From Denitromonas halophila (GTDB taxonomy: Bacteria; Pseudomonadota; Gammaproteobacteria; Burkholderiales; Rhodocyclaceae), in NCBI RefSeq assembly GCF_007625155.1, contig NZ_VMNK01000005.1, forward strand, positions 1 to 64,000: 64,000 nt of DNA, given 5' to 3'. Shown piece by piece: positions 51,436-61,294 of the stretch (its first letter is position 1; every line of letters begins with the position of its first letter). The position numbers were made by a program, and so were the translations under genes. The notes under the pieces were generated by a model. The model was given only the letters and a program-made list of their open reading frames with translations, searched no databases and was not told the origin of the DNA.

Positions 51436-51472
51436 AAAAAAGGCGGGCCCCACAAGGGGAACCCGCCTTTTT
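51436..51472. terminator. Strong hairpin with A/T tails between cysS and the TPR gene
   Basis: AAAAAGGCGGG at 51437-51447 pairs with CCCGCCTTTTT at 51462-51472, and CCCC/GGGG in the loop pairs as well. On the minus strand it ends in a run of Ts inside the cysS leader. On the plus strand there is no gene just upstream. The genes on either side are divergent. Confidence 0.7.
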
Positions 51473-51594
51473 CGGCGGCAAGTCGGCAACCGGCAAAGCG
51501 CCCCGGGTGAGACTCGACTGATGTTTATTGGTAGAATGCCCCGTTGTTTTTCGAGCTATCAACGGCGGCAAATTTGGTGCCGAAGTATATCACA

Positions 51595-52782
51595 ATGAAA
51601 AAACGCGACTCCTCCGTCCTGCACGCCGCATCCGCTGCGCTGTTCCTCGCTTTCGGGCAGAGCGCCGTCGCGTCTGTTCAGGAAATCCAGGCCCTGGTCG
51701 CGCGTGGCCAATTCCCTGAAGCAATCCGTGTTGCTGACGTCGATTTGACCAGCAATCCGACGGATCCTCAGACCCGCTTCCTGAAAGCCGTCGCTCTCAC
51801 CGAACTGAACAAGGTCGAAGAGGCGATCGGTGTATTCCGCAAGCTGACCGAGGACTATCCGGAGCTGCCCGAGCCGTACAACAATCTGGCCGTACTCTAC
51901 GCCCAGCAAAAATCCTTCGACAAAGCCAAGGCGGCGCTCGAAATGGCGATTCGCACGCATCCGAGCTACGCCACGGCACACGAAAACCTCGGCGATGTCT
52001 ACGCCCGCATGGCCAGCCAGGCCTACGATAAGGCCTTGCAGCTCGACTCCAGCAATACCGTCGCGCAATCCAAACTGGCCTTGATTCGCGAGCTCATGAC
52101 CGCTTCGGGCGGGCGCACACCGCCAGTGGTCATGGCTCAGGCCGACCCAGCACCAGCCAAGCCCGTCGCACCGGTCGCCGTTGCCAAGCCCGCACAGACG
52201 CCCTTGCCGCCACCCGTGGTGGTCATACCGGCACCTGCCCCGACACCCGCGCCAGTCGCTGCCGCACCAACACCAGCGGCGCCAGTCGCCGTGGCCACTC
52301 CGACGCCTGCCCCGACCCCCGCCCCCGTTGCTTCGCCTGCCCCGACCCCCGCGCCAGTCGCTGCCGCACCAACACCTCCGGCGCCAGTCGCCGTAGCCAC
52401 ACCGACCGCGCCCATCAAGGCGCCGGCCAAAGTCGACGCCACCAATCCAGTCCGCGAAGCACTCAGCGGCTGGGCACGCGACTGGGCACGCAAAGACGTC
52501 AAGGCCTACCTGTCGCACTACGCCAAAGACTTCCGCGTACCAGGCGGCCGAAGCCGATCGCAGTGGGAAAATGAACGTCAGGCGCGCGTGGGTGACAAAC
52601 CCGGTGAGATTTCAATCGTGCTCGAAAATATCGACGTCACGATCAAGGGCCAAACGGCCAAAGCCACATTCCGCCAACACTATGATTCATCGGGCTTTAG
52701 CGGCTCCACCAACAAAACACTGGTCTTTGTTCAGCAAGATGGCCGGTGGCGCATTCAGCAGGAATTGATTGGTCTCCAATGA
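51595..52782 (+). CDS. Exported TPR protein with C-terminal NTF2-like domain
   Basis: 395 residues from ATG 51595; the frame opens at 51544, but this start gives a signal peptide (MKKRDSS...QSAVAS). Three or so TPR units span about 25-160 (PEPYNNLAVLYAQQKSFDKA, YATAHENLGDVYARMA). A Pro/Ala/Thr/Val-rich stalk follows (about 180-280). A C-terminal NTF2-like domain (about 285-395: ALSGWARDWARKDVKAYLSHYAKDF, split here, and DGRWRIQQE) closes it. The same domain ends the next protein. The ATGA overlap with the transpeptidase gene implies coupling and a shared envelope role. Confidence 0.82.
   Translation: MKKRDSSVLHAASAALFLAFGQSAVASVQEIQALVARGQFPEAIRVADVDLTSNPTDPQTRFLKAVALTELNKVEEAIGVFRKLTEDYPELPEPYNNLAVLYAQQKSFDKAKAALEMAIRTHPSYATAHENLGDVYARMASQAYDKALQLDSSNTVAQSKLALIRELMTASGGRTPPVVMAQADPAPAKPVAPVAVAKPAQTPLPPPVVVIPAPAPTPAPVAAAPTPAAPVAVATPTPAPTPAPVASPAPTPAPVAAAPTPPAPVAVATPTAPIKAPAKVDATNPVREALSGWARDWARKDVKAYLSHYAKDFRVPGGRSRSQWENERQARVGDKPGEISIVLENIDVTIKGQTAKATFRQHYDSSGFSGSTNKTLVFVQQDGRWRIQQELIGLQ
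52231..52406 (+). repeat. Imperfect direct repeat in the Pro/Ala stalk
   Basis: About 74 bases starting near 52231 recur 102 bases later (near 52333-52406) with few mismatches, encoding PAPTPAPVAAAPTP.APVAVATPT twice. It is an internal duplication within the TPR protein's flexible region. Confidence 0.75.
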
Positions 52783-53960
52783 ACGTATTCAGTACCCTCC
52801 GCCTCGGTGTCATCGGGGCGCTCGCAACGGTCGCACTTGGCGTATCCGCGGCAACACTGTCGGACAGCGGTCCGGATGCCGATCTGCTGCGGGTGTTTCA
52901 AGCCATTGAATCAAAGCGTCTTGACGAGGCACTCGCGCAGACCGAGGCCATCATCAAGGTATATCCGAATTTCCGGCTGGCTCACCTGATCAAAGGCGAT
53001 CTCCTGCTCGCGCGCGGGGGCGCACTCAAAGGTTTCGGCAACACCGGCAGCAACAGTGGCGCGATCAACGATCTGCGTGACGAAGCGCTGGCCCGGCTGA
53101 GCGCCTACCGTGACAAACCACAGACGCATTACGTACCACGCTACTTGCTGCAAATGGGCGCTGAGCAGAAGTACGCAGTGGTGGTCGATACCCGCCGCGC
53201 CCGACTCTACGTCTACAAGAACGAGAACGGTACACCGCGTTTCGTGGCCGACTTCTATGCCAGTCACGGCAAGGCCGGCGCTGAAAAAATCCGCGAAGGC
53301 GACAACAAGACGCCGGTGGGCGTCTATCACGTCATCTCCCAAATTGATCGCAGCAAGCTCCCCGACCTCTACGGCGACGGCGCCTTCCCGATCAACTACC
53401 CCAACGAGTGGGACAAACGGGTCGGCCGCACCGGCTACGGCATCTGGCTGCATGGCGTGCCGCAAGACACCTATGCTCGCCCACCGCGCGCTTCAGAGGG
53501 CTGCGTGGTGCTCGCCAATCAGGACTTCAACACCCTGTCCAATTATGTTCAGGTCGGGCTGACACCGGTCATCATCAGCAACCAGATCGAATGGCTGTCG
53601 ATGGACGATTGGCAGGCAGAGCGCGGTTCGCTCAATGCGGCCATCGAATCCTGGCGCAAAGACTGGGAGAGCCGGGATGTTGCCCGCTATCTCAAGCACT
53701 ACGCCAGAAACTTCAAGAGCGGCAGCACCGATCTGGCCAGTTGGTCGAAGCACAAAAGCAAAGTAGCCGGCGGCAAGACCTGGATCAAAGTCGGACTGGA
53801 TCGCATCAGCATGCTGCGCAGCCCCGGCAAGGACGAATTGGTCGAAGTAAGCTTCGATCAGCGTTATGAAAGCAACAACCACGACGACCAGCGGCGCAAG
53901 AAGCAATACTGGATCAAGGAAGACGGCCAGTGGCGAATTGCCTATGAAGGCAACGCCTGA
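52779..53960 (+). CDS. L,D-transpeptidase (YkuD) with C-terminal NTF2-like domain
   Basis: 393 residues from ATG 52779, overlapping the previous stop. A signal peptide is followed by a short TPR-like helical region and a YkuD domain (about 135-270). The catalytic His is in YGIWLHGVP and the Cys in RASEGCVVLANQD. Residues about 285-393 are NTF2-like (SWRKDWESRDVARYLKHYARNF in blocks, DGQWRIAYEG), matching the preceding protein's tail. YkuD enzymes form 3-3 peptidoglycan cross-links or attach proteins to the wall in the periplasm. Confidence 0.9.
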   Translation: MNVFSTLRLGVIGALATVALGVSAATLSDSGPDADLLRVFQAIESKRLDEALAQTEAIIKVYPNFRLAHLIKGDLLLARGGALKGFGNTGSNSGAINDLRDEALARLSAYRDKPQTHYVPRYLLQMGAEQKYAVVVDTRRARLYVYKNENGTPRFVADFYASHGKAGAEKIREGDNKTPVGVYHVISQIDRSKLPDLYGDGAFPINYPNEWDKRVGRTGYGIWLHGVPQDTYARPPRASEGCVVLANQDFNTLSNYVQVGLTPVIISNQIEWLSMDDWQAERGSLNAAIESWRKDWESRDVARYLKHYARNFKSGSTDLASWSKHKSKVAGGKTWIKVGLDRISMLRSPGKDELVEVSFDQRYESNNHDDQRRKKQYWIKEDGQWRIAYEGNA

Positions 53961-54034
53961 TTCGCTGATCTCTCGCAATTGACGTACCGGGGCACACCAC
54001 CCCGCTCACCCCAAAACCGACACAGGTAAACACC

Positions 54035-54595
54035 ATGAAAGCACTGTTGCTCGCGCTGAGCTTTGCATTGTCCACAGGCGCCGCCTACGCTGGCCCCAAG
54101 GTCGCACTCGAAACCAACAAAGGCCAGATCGTCATCGAACTCGATGACAAGGCGGCACCGGTGACAACCCAGAATTTTCTCAAGTACGTCAATGACGGCT
54201 TCTACAATGGCGTGATCTTTCACCGCGTCATTCCCGGTTTCATGATTCAGGGCGGCGGCTTTGAGCCCGGCATGAAGCAGAAGAGCACCCGCGAGCCCAT
54301 CAAGAACGAAGCCAAGAACGGCCTCAGCAACGTCCCCGGCAGCATCGCCATGGCACGCACCAGCGATCCGCACTCGGCCAGCGCTCAGTTTTTCATCAAC
54401 CTCGTCGACAACAGCAAACTCGACTACCCCTCGTTTGATGGTTGGGGTTACGCCGTATTCGGCAAAGTCGTGGAAGGCATGGACGTGGTCAAAGCCATTG
54501 GCGCCGCACCGACCGGCATCGCTGGCGGTCATCGCGATGTCCCCACGGAGGACATCACCATTCGCAGCGCCCGTGAAATCACCAGCGCCAAATAA
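54035..54595 (+). CDS. ppiA: Periplasmic peptidyl-prolyl cis-trans isomerase A (cyclophilin)
   Basis: 186 residues. A signal peptide ([19 protein letters not shown]) is followed by a cyclophilin domain with [37 protein letters not shown] and [15 protein letters not shown]. It catalyses proline isomerisation during periplasmic folding. It is a close paralogue of the next gene, 28 bases downstream, which lacks the signal peptide. Confidence 0.94.
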   Translation: MKALLLALSFALSTGAAYAGPKVALETNKGQIVIELDDKAAPVTTQNFLKYVNDGFYNGVIFHRVIPGFMIQGGGFEPGMKQKSTREPIKNEAKNGLSNVPGSIAMARTSDPHSASAQFFINLVDNSKLDYPSFDGWGYAVFGKVVEGMDVVKAIGAAPTGIAGGHRDVPTEDITIRSAREITSAK

Positions 54596-54623
54596 TTTCA
54601 CCCGAACACGCAAGGAGCATCAC

Positions 54624-55118
54624 ATGGCAGTCAAACTGCACACCAACCACGGCACCATCACCCTCGAACTCGACGCTGAAAAAGCACCCGAGACGGTCAA
54701 GAACTTCCTGGCCTATGTCGAGGCCGGCCACTACAACAACACCATTTTTCACCGTGTGATCGACGGCTTCATGATTCAGGGCGGCGGATTCGAGCCCGGC
54801 ATGAAGCAGAAGCCGACCAACGACCCGGTCAAGAACGAAGCCGACAACGGCCTGAAGAACGACAAAGGCACGATTGCCATGGCGCGCACCCAAGACCCGC
54901 ACTCGGCCTCCGCCCAGTTCTTCATCAACGTGTCCGACAACGACTTCCTGAACCACCGCTCCCCGTCGCCGCAGGGCTGGGGCTACTGTGTCTTCGGCCG
55001 TGTGACCGAAGGCCTGGAGACGGTTGACGCTATCCGCGCGGTCAAGACCGGCTCATCCGGCTTCCACCAGGACGTGCCGACCGAAGACGTCATCATCGAG
55101 CGCGCCGAGATCATTTGA
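54624..55118 (+). CDS. ppiB: Cytoplasmic peptidyl-prolyl cis-trans isomerase B (cyclophilin)
   Basis: 164 residues from ATG 54624 (AAGGAG ribosome site; the frame opens earlier). There is no signal peptide: [22 protein letters not shown]. Cyclophilin core [36 protein letters not shown] and [16 protein letters not shown]. Cytoplasmic proline isomerase. The ppiA-ppiB-lpxH order, often near cysS, is common in proteobacteria. Confidence 0.95.
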   Translation: MAVKLHTNHGTITLELDAEKAPETVKNFLAYVEAGHYNNTIFHRVIDGFMIQGGGFEPGMKQKPTNDPVKNEADNGLKNDKGTIAMARTQDPHSASAQFFINVSDNDFLNHRSPSPQGWGYCVFGRVTEGLETVDAIRAVKTGSSGFHQDVPTEDVIIERAEII

Positions 55119-55126
55119 TCGCGCCC

Positions 55127-55870
55127 ATGAACACACAGGTGGAAGGACCGGTTCTCTTCATTGCCGATCTGCACCTGTGTGCGGCCGAGGCCGCCACGAC
55201 CCGCGCCTTTGAGGCCTTCGTGGCGGGGCCTGCCCGCCAGGCAAAAACGCTGTACATCCTCGGCGATCTCTTCGAGTACTGGGCCGGCGACGACGATCTC
55301 GCCGCCCCGTATCACCGCCACATTGCCGATCTCCTCGCCGAACTGACTAAGGCCGGCACCGAGATCATCTTTGTCGCAGGCAACCGTGACTTCCTGATCG
55401 GGACCGATTTCTGCACCGCCACCGGCATCACGCTGGCCACAGAGCCCGTCACGCTATCCCTGAGTGCTCGCCCGGCAATTCTCTTGCACGGCGACGTCCT
55501 GTGCACCGATGACCACGCCTACCAAGTCTTCCGACAACAAGTCCGAAACCCCGGCTGGCAAGCCACATTTCTCGCCCGCCCGCTCGACGAGCGCCGAGCC
55601 ATTATCGAAAGCATCCGCGCGCAAAGCGAAGCTGGCAAGCAGCAAAAAACGGCCGACATCATGGATATCAACGAATCCGCCGTTGTTTCAGCCTTCCAGA
55701 GCGCCGAATGCGACCTGATGATCCACGGACACACCCACCGCCCGGCCACCCATATTCATTCCGTCAATGGCCGGCCGTGCGAGCGCTGGGTGCTCTCAGA
55801 CTGGCACGGAACCGCACCCTACCTTGCCTGGACGGACGGCGCCCTGACCCGAAAAGAACTGTTCATCTGA
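55127..55870 (+). CDS. lpxH: UDP-2,3-diacylglucosamine diphosphatase
   Basis: 247 residues from ATG 55127 (a TTG at 55115 is possible). It hydrolyses UDP-2,3-diacylglucosamine to lipid X in lipid A synthesis at the inner membrane. Metallophosphoesterase motifs in order: FIADLHL, GDLFEYWAGDDD, GNRDFLIG, LLHGDVLCTDD and IHGHTHRP. It begins eight bases after ppiB. Confidence 0.95.
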   Translation: MNTQVEGPVLFIADLHLCAAEAATTRAFEAFVAGPARQAKTLYILGDLFEYWAGDDDLAAPYHRHIADLLAELTKAGTEIIFVAGNRDFLIGTDFCTATGITLATEPVTLSLSARPAILLHGDVLCTDDHAYQVFRQQVRNPGWQATFLARPLDERRAIIESIRAQSEAGKQQKTADIMDINESAVVSAFQSAECDLMIHGHTHRPATHIHSVNGRPCERWVLSDWHGTAPYLAWTDGALTRKELFI

Positions 55871-55910
55871 CCTCATGGTAACCATCACCGACAAACCAGC
55901 CAGATAGCTA

Positions 55911-58900
55911 CTACTTGTAGAATTCCAGCAACTTGTACGGCACCCCCGAGACCAACGGAACATCCGTCACCGTCACCGTATCGCCCTCAACCTCGGCACG
56001 CCCCGACAACACCCCCTTATCCCATGTCCATCGAATCTGTTCGCCATCGCGCAGCTGGAATTGCGCCGGCCGACGCGGCGTCACACGCCGCGGCTGATCG
56101 GGGATTCCTCCGCCAATCTCCTGGCGTTGTACATAACGAAGCGGAAAAACGAGACGCGACGGCGTATCGACAATCCGCGCGTGGTCCCACAACAAGCCCA
56201 TGTTGTAGTGACCGCGCGGGAAGCGCTCTTCGTCAACACGATCCGTTGCCAACAGCGGATAGTTTCCGCTCGAGTGGGTAAACGCCGAATGCGCCCGATC
56301 CAGCGTCACGTCCTGGTCCGGGCTCTCGAAAGCAGAGAGATTCGGCAGTCGAACGCCCTTCTCTGCCGCGTTGTGCCCATCGCGCCCCCATGAAAACGCT
56401 CCGCCGATCCTATGCTGTTCGATCAGGTTCACGAACTCCAATTGGGTATTTCCATCCGGTCCGGCGCTGAATCCATCGTTGCTTGAAAAGGCGTGGCGAT
56501 AATGAATGCCGCGTACTATCGGATCGCTGGCCGCCTGAAGGGCGAAGTCGATACGCTCCCACACCATCTTTGTGCCCCCGGTCGGGCGGCAGGGTGCCAT
56601 ATTGCCCGGGGTTACGCTGGGCGATTCGGCGCGGCATGATCACACCGATGGCTCCTGTCACATAGGCAATCCGCTGGCGCCACGGCGCCGGAAGAATCAT
56701 GCTCTGTATGACCGCCCCGCCACCGCCCATTGAGCCGCCCTTGAGTATGATTCCTTGCCGTTCGGTATCGATCTGCGGATAGCGTGCGACCAGATATTCG
56801 ATCGATCCGGCCAGACGGCGCCCCGGATAGGGCGCGCCATCGGCCCCATAGGCCCACCATTCCCGCCACCGACCGTCGTGGGCTTCGGCATCCTGATTGC
56901 GCAATTCGATCTGCCCCAGCCGTGGCTGTGGCGGAGAAAACGCCTGGTGCATGCCGGCACCACTACCCGCTGACGATCCGTGCAAGTGCACAAACAGTCG
57001 CATCCGCACAGGTACCGGATCGGTTCGCGAATACGCCCACTGAAAGTCGACACCATGCGGATCGAAGTAGTGCTCCGATGCAATATCCCAAACGCCTGGA
57101 AACCATGCCCAGCGTCCGGCAGGCCCACCGCCAGTTTGGGCAGGGTGATCCGGTGCCGTGAGATAGCCCGCCGGTTGCAGTCGCACCACCGCCCCACCGC
57201 CGCCACCCTGACCTGCGCTACTCGTCACCCCGGCCCGCGAGACTGACGTGTTTGAGACAGGCCCATCACCACGAAAGGCCTCGGGTCGGACCCGTGGATC
57301 AAAGAACGCGCCACTATCGATCCAGTCGCGCACCGTCGCCAACTCCGCCGCAGTGACCTTCACATCGGGGTGGCCATTGTTGTAATCGATGTCCTTAAGA
57401 TAGGCATCGTTCGTCTGATAGTCGGCCCGACGCCCCTTGAAATACCAGTACAGCGCCGAGCCAGCAGCATAGTTGCCATTCACGAGCCATGAAACATGTG
57501 GCCTATCGAGCCAGTAGACCGCCTTTTCTGAATAACCTTCAGCGCGCTCATGCACCTGCACCGGCCTTGGATTGGTCTCCTGTTTGTAATCTTTCAGGAT
57601 CATCATCCACGTGCGCACGCCTTGAGGCGCGGTGTGATTACCGAAGTCGATCCCGCCCGCCGGCGCCCGTCCGCTGTGACAGCTCGCGCAACGACGGTTG
57701 AGAATCGGCACAATGTCCGCGTTGTATTCCGGCTGACGCATTAAAGCAAGAAGACGCGTCGGCGAGCGTTTCGCGGCCAGGCTTTCGGAGAAGTCCGGCG
57801 TGGCATCGACATCATTGTGTTGATGGCACCCACCACAGGTCAACACGGTGCCGGGCCGCAAGGACTGCGGCATCATGTCCCGACGGATGACCTCGCGGTC
57901 AGCGTTCAATCCAGACAAGACCCAAGGCACATCGCAGGGAAGCTCGATTTTGGCCGAACCATCCGGCTCGACCGGCGCGTCCCCGAGAATCGCAGCGCGA
58001 TACCCCCACACCGACCACCACTGCCGACCTTCCCCGGCGAAATTGCGCACTCGCTCGGTATTCGGAATCACCTGGGTAATCCGGATGTATTTCACATCGG
58101 CATCTTTGACCCCGACCAGTTCCTTGCCAAACAAGGGCGACAACTCCTGATGCCCCCAGCGGTAGTTGCCATGCAGCACCGGATAGGCCTTCGTCTCAGA
58201 CTGCTGGGATGCGATATGCAAATAGCACTTTCCATCATCTGAGCGCGGCTGTGCCACGTTGTCGGGTGTGGCTTGACCATGCACGTCGATATACGGCCCG
58301 CCGTAAATGGCACCGTATTCAGCCACTCCCGGCCGGTCAATCAAACGCACCGGGTCGCGCAGGTAATCGTCCGACGGAATTTTGTCCGCTGGCAATTTGT
58401 AGATACCGATCTCGATCCCGACTGGATTGACGATATTTGCCGGGCGCCGGTTGGGGTCGGGGCCTTGCTCCACAAAACGGTCATTGCCATCCGGCTTCAG
58501 TCCCATCTGCTTGTTGCACATGCCCTGGCACCACACAAAACCCAAGGCATTACCAGGCAACCCGAACGGATCGCGGATCTTGCCCTTGTAGCGTGCATTG
58601 GAAAAATCGAAATGTGCCTTTTCATCGTTGCCGTTCGCCCAGCTCGCAACATCAAGTAGATCGCGGGGGTTGAGCGCAGCGAAGCGGCCCTTCGCTTCAC
58701 GAACCGGGATTCCCTCGACGGTGAACGGCTTGGGCGACCACAGAAAAATCTTGCCAGCTCCCTGATTATTATTGCCTCGGTAGTACTCCCCCACCGCCAG
58801 CCTGCCGTCCTGGAGCTGGCTGACCCAGTGCAAGGCACGGCCACGATAATGCGCACCGAACGACGACTCCTGAGAGCCGCCCCAAGGATCGGTCGCGCAT

Positions 58901-59715
58901 ATCCACCATTGATTCAGAAGGGTTCCCGGGTAATTGGTGTAAACCGGGCCATAGCCGATATAGGCCAGATCATGGCCCCACTGGGCGCACGAGCCAATCA
59001 ATCGGCCATCCCGAATCTGAGTCGCACCGTAAAAACTGGCCATGTCGTGATAACCCGTCTTGACGACATTCGAGCCATCGAGATCGGCAAAATAGGTCTG
59101 CAGGTTTGCATACCCCTGAACAGACATTCGCGGCAACAATGGCTCGTACTCGCGATCGCGATCCGATGAAAACGTCACCCGCAAACGACCGTTCTGATTC
59201 ACGAATGCCGGCGTCAGGTCATGCTGCCCTGGCTTATAGGGCCAAGTGGTAGTGGTCCCACTGACCAAATCATGAATGGCGACGCTGGCGCCAGACACCC
59301 CCGCCAGCACCCTGTTCCTTGAACCACACACCGGTTCCCACTGACTACCGTGATAAAGCGTGAACGCCACTTTCGTGCCATCAAACGACAGGCGAGGATC
59401 CGTGGGCATACAAATCTTCCCGGCAGCGGCACAGTCGTAGAGAACAGTCACCCGCCCGGTCTTGTCACGGCGCATGAGGCGGCCAGGGCCGCTGATACCG
59501 TTGGGTGCATTGCCGGCGGCCTTCTGGTTGTGCACCCGATTGTTCACTTCCGGTAACGAGATGCATACGTCCGGGTGGTCGAACACCTCCCCCTGGTACT
59601 GCGAAGGCGTGCGATCAATATCGAATTCGACCCAGATCAATGGCGTCGTCGTGTCCTCGTCAGCCAAAGCAATGCTTGCGAGCGCGACTAAAAGCAAAGC
59701 CAGCATCCAGCGCAT
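55911..59715 (-). pseudogene. Exported diheme HZS-alpha-like protein with hydrolase domain, frameshifted
   Basis: Start at the ATG 59713-59715, with a signal peptide (MRWMLALLLVALASIALA). The frame runs about 1,045 residues, then continuity passes to another frame (55911-56600) around the C-run 56575-56579; the reconstructed product is about 1,268 residues. The N-terminal two-thirds is beta-propeller-like and resembles hydrazine synthase alpha-subunit-type domains. Two haem sites are CGGCH (57823-57837) and CASCH (57676-57690). After about residue 870 comes an alpha/beta-hydrolase-like part with nucleophile elbow GGSMGGGG (Ser at 56731-56733). It could be a real lesion, a sequencing error or programmed shifting. 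Function unknown; hydrazine synthesis is not implied. Confidence 0.7.
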
Positions 59716-60051
59716 GTGCAACCCCCATGTCAGCGACGAGCTCTTCAGTGCAACACAACAAGAGCACGGCAGAACCGTGACTGGACGACGAGGCGGACAC
59801 ACCGGATCAGTTGGAGCGACCGCACGCAGCCAGTCAGCGCGACGTTACGGTTCATCGTCAGAAGTAGACGCATTTCCCAATCTTGCGCCATACAAACTCA
59901 CAGTGAAACGCTGGCGCCATGGGCTTGAAGCACACGCCAGAAGTACACTTCCATGCTCGATCCGGTGAGCAGCAAGGCAAAGCCGGCCACGGAAGAAAGT
60001 CATCCGCAGGAATCTTTGCTACAGACTCTTACATACTGACTTCCAAAATAA
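59716..60051. other. Gene-free stretch upstream of the haem/hydrolase gene
   Basis: About 335 bases with no credible ORF and no recognised RNA. It should hold the promoter and leader of the haem/hydrolase gene; I see no clear -35/-10 pair. Confidence 0.5.
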
Positions 60052-60079
60052 AAAGGCGCGGACTTTCGTCAGCGCCTTT
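60052..60079 (-). terminator. Intrinsic terminator of metZ
   Basis: An 8-base stem (60052-60059 with 60072-60079), extended by GAC/GTC in the loop, is followed on the minus strand by TTTTTATTTT. It lies 20 bases past the metZ stop. Confidence 0.8.
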
Positions 60080-60099
60080 CGAGATGTATCACGACGATG

Positions 60100-61281
60100 T
60101 CAGCGAGTCAGCCCCGCCAGATCCGCCTGTAAATCTGCCACCGACTCCAGCCCGACGGCCACACGAATCAGACCTTCGCCAATCCCGCTTGCCGCGCGCG
60201 CTTCCGCCGAAATGCGACCGTGCGTGGTCGAAGCCGGATGAGTGATGGTGGTCTTGGTGTCGCCCAGGTTGGCCGTGATTGATATCAGGCGCGTCGCATC
60301 AATCAGTTGCCACGCCGCGGCACGACCGCCGACGACATCAAAACTGACGATCGCACCACCCGAGCCCTGCTGGCGTAATGCCAGTTGATGTTGCGGATGA
60401 GACGGCAAACCTGGGTAGTAGACCCGTTCGACTTGCGGCTGATCCGCCAGCCACTGAGCCAGGGCAAGCGCACTGGCGCTCTGGGCTTCCATGCGGATGC
60501 GCAGCGTTTCCAGGCCTTTGAGAATGACCCAAGCGTTGAACGGGGAGAGACATGGGCCAGCAGTGCGCAGGAAGCGGAAGACTTCTTCGATCAGGGTCGC
60601 GCCGCCGACCACGGCGCCGCCGAGTACCCTGCCCTGTCCATCCAGATACTTGGTGGCCGAATGAATGACCAGGTCGGCACCCAGCGCCAAAGGTCTTTGC
60701 AGCGCAGGCGTACAGAAACAGTTATCAACGGCCAGCAATGCACCGTGACGATGGGCGACTTCGGCCACGGCAGCGATATCGACCAGCTCGGTGAGCGGGT
60801 TGGACGGGGTTTCGACGAAGAACAGCCGGGTGTTCGGACGCGCCGCCGCATCATACGCCGCGATGTCCGCGGCGGGCACGAAGGTGGTTTCGATCCCGAA
60901 GCGCGAAAATACATTCCCAAATAACTGCTGCGTCGACCCGAACAATCCCTGCGAGGCAACGATGTGATCGCCGCTCTTGAGCAAGGCCATCACGGTCGAC
61001 AGAATGGCCGCCATGCCGGACGCCGTGGCCACGCAGGCCTCGCCGCCTTCGAGCGCGGCCAGGCGGGTCTGCAAGGCTGAGACCGTCGGGTTGGTGAAGC
61101 GCGCGTACACATTGCCAGGCTCTTCGCCGGAAAAACGTGCCGCCGCTTGCGCTGCGCTGTCAAACACGAAGCTCGAGGTGAGGTACATCGCCTCGCTGTG
61201 CTCGTTGAACTGGCTGCGCTCTATCCCTGCGCGCACTGCCAGGGTATCGAAATCGAGCGAGAGCCCGGAATGATCTGCCAC
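60100..61281 (-). CDS. metZ: O-succinylhomoserine sulfhydrylase
   Basis: 393 residues, Cys/Met-metabolism PLP family. It makes homocysteine from O-succinylhomoserine and sulfide in direct-sulfhydrylation methionine synthesis. The start DTLAVRAG, NPTV..L...LA.LEG, VDNCFCTPALQRPL and SATKYLDGQGR (PLP Lys) favour MetZ over cystathionine synthase, although the family is hard to split by eye. Its position 13 bases after purF is the standard order in beta- and gammaproteobacteria. Confidence 0.93.
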   Translation of the reverse strand: MADHSGLSLDFDTLAVRAGIERSQFNEHSEAMYLTSSFVFDSAAQAAARFSGEEPGNVYARFTNPTVSALQTRLAALEGGEACVATASGMAAILSTVMALLKSGDHIVASQGLFGSTQQLFGNVFSRFGIETTFVPAADIAAYDAAARPNTRLFFVETPSNPLTELVDIAAVAEVAHRHGALLAVDNCFCTPALQRPLALGADLVIHSATKYLDGQGRVLGGAVVGGATLIEEVFRFLRTAGPCLSPFNAWVILKGLETLRIRMEAQSASALALAQWLADQPQVERVYYPGLPSHPQHQLALRQQGSGGAIVSFDVVGGRAAAWQLIDATRLISITANLGDTKTTITHPASTTHGRISAEARAASGIGEGLIRVAVGLESVADLQADLAGLTR

Positions 61282-61294
61282 GCGAAAGTCCTTG

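Noticed and set aside
55911-59715. Evidence for hydrazine synthesis or anammox
   Set aside because: Only a domain resemblance to HZS-alpha; no beta/gamma subunits or hydrazine dehydrogenase genes are in the window, and the domain is widespread.
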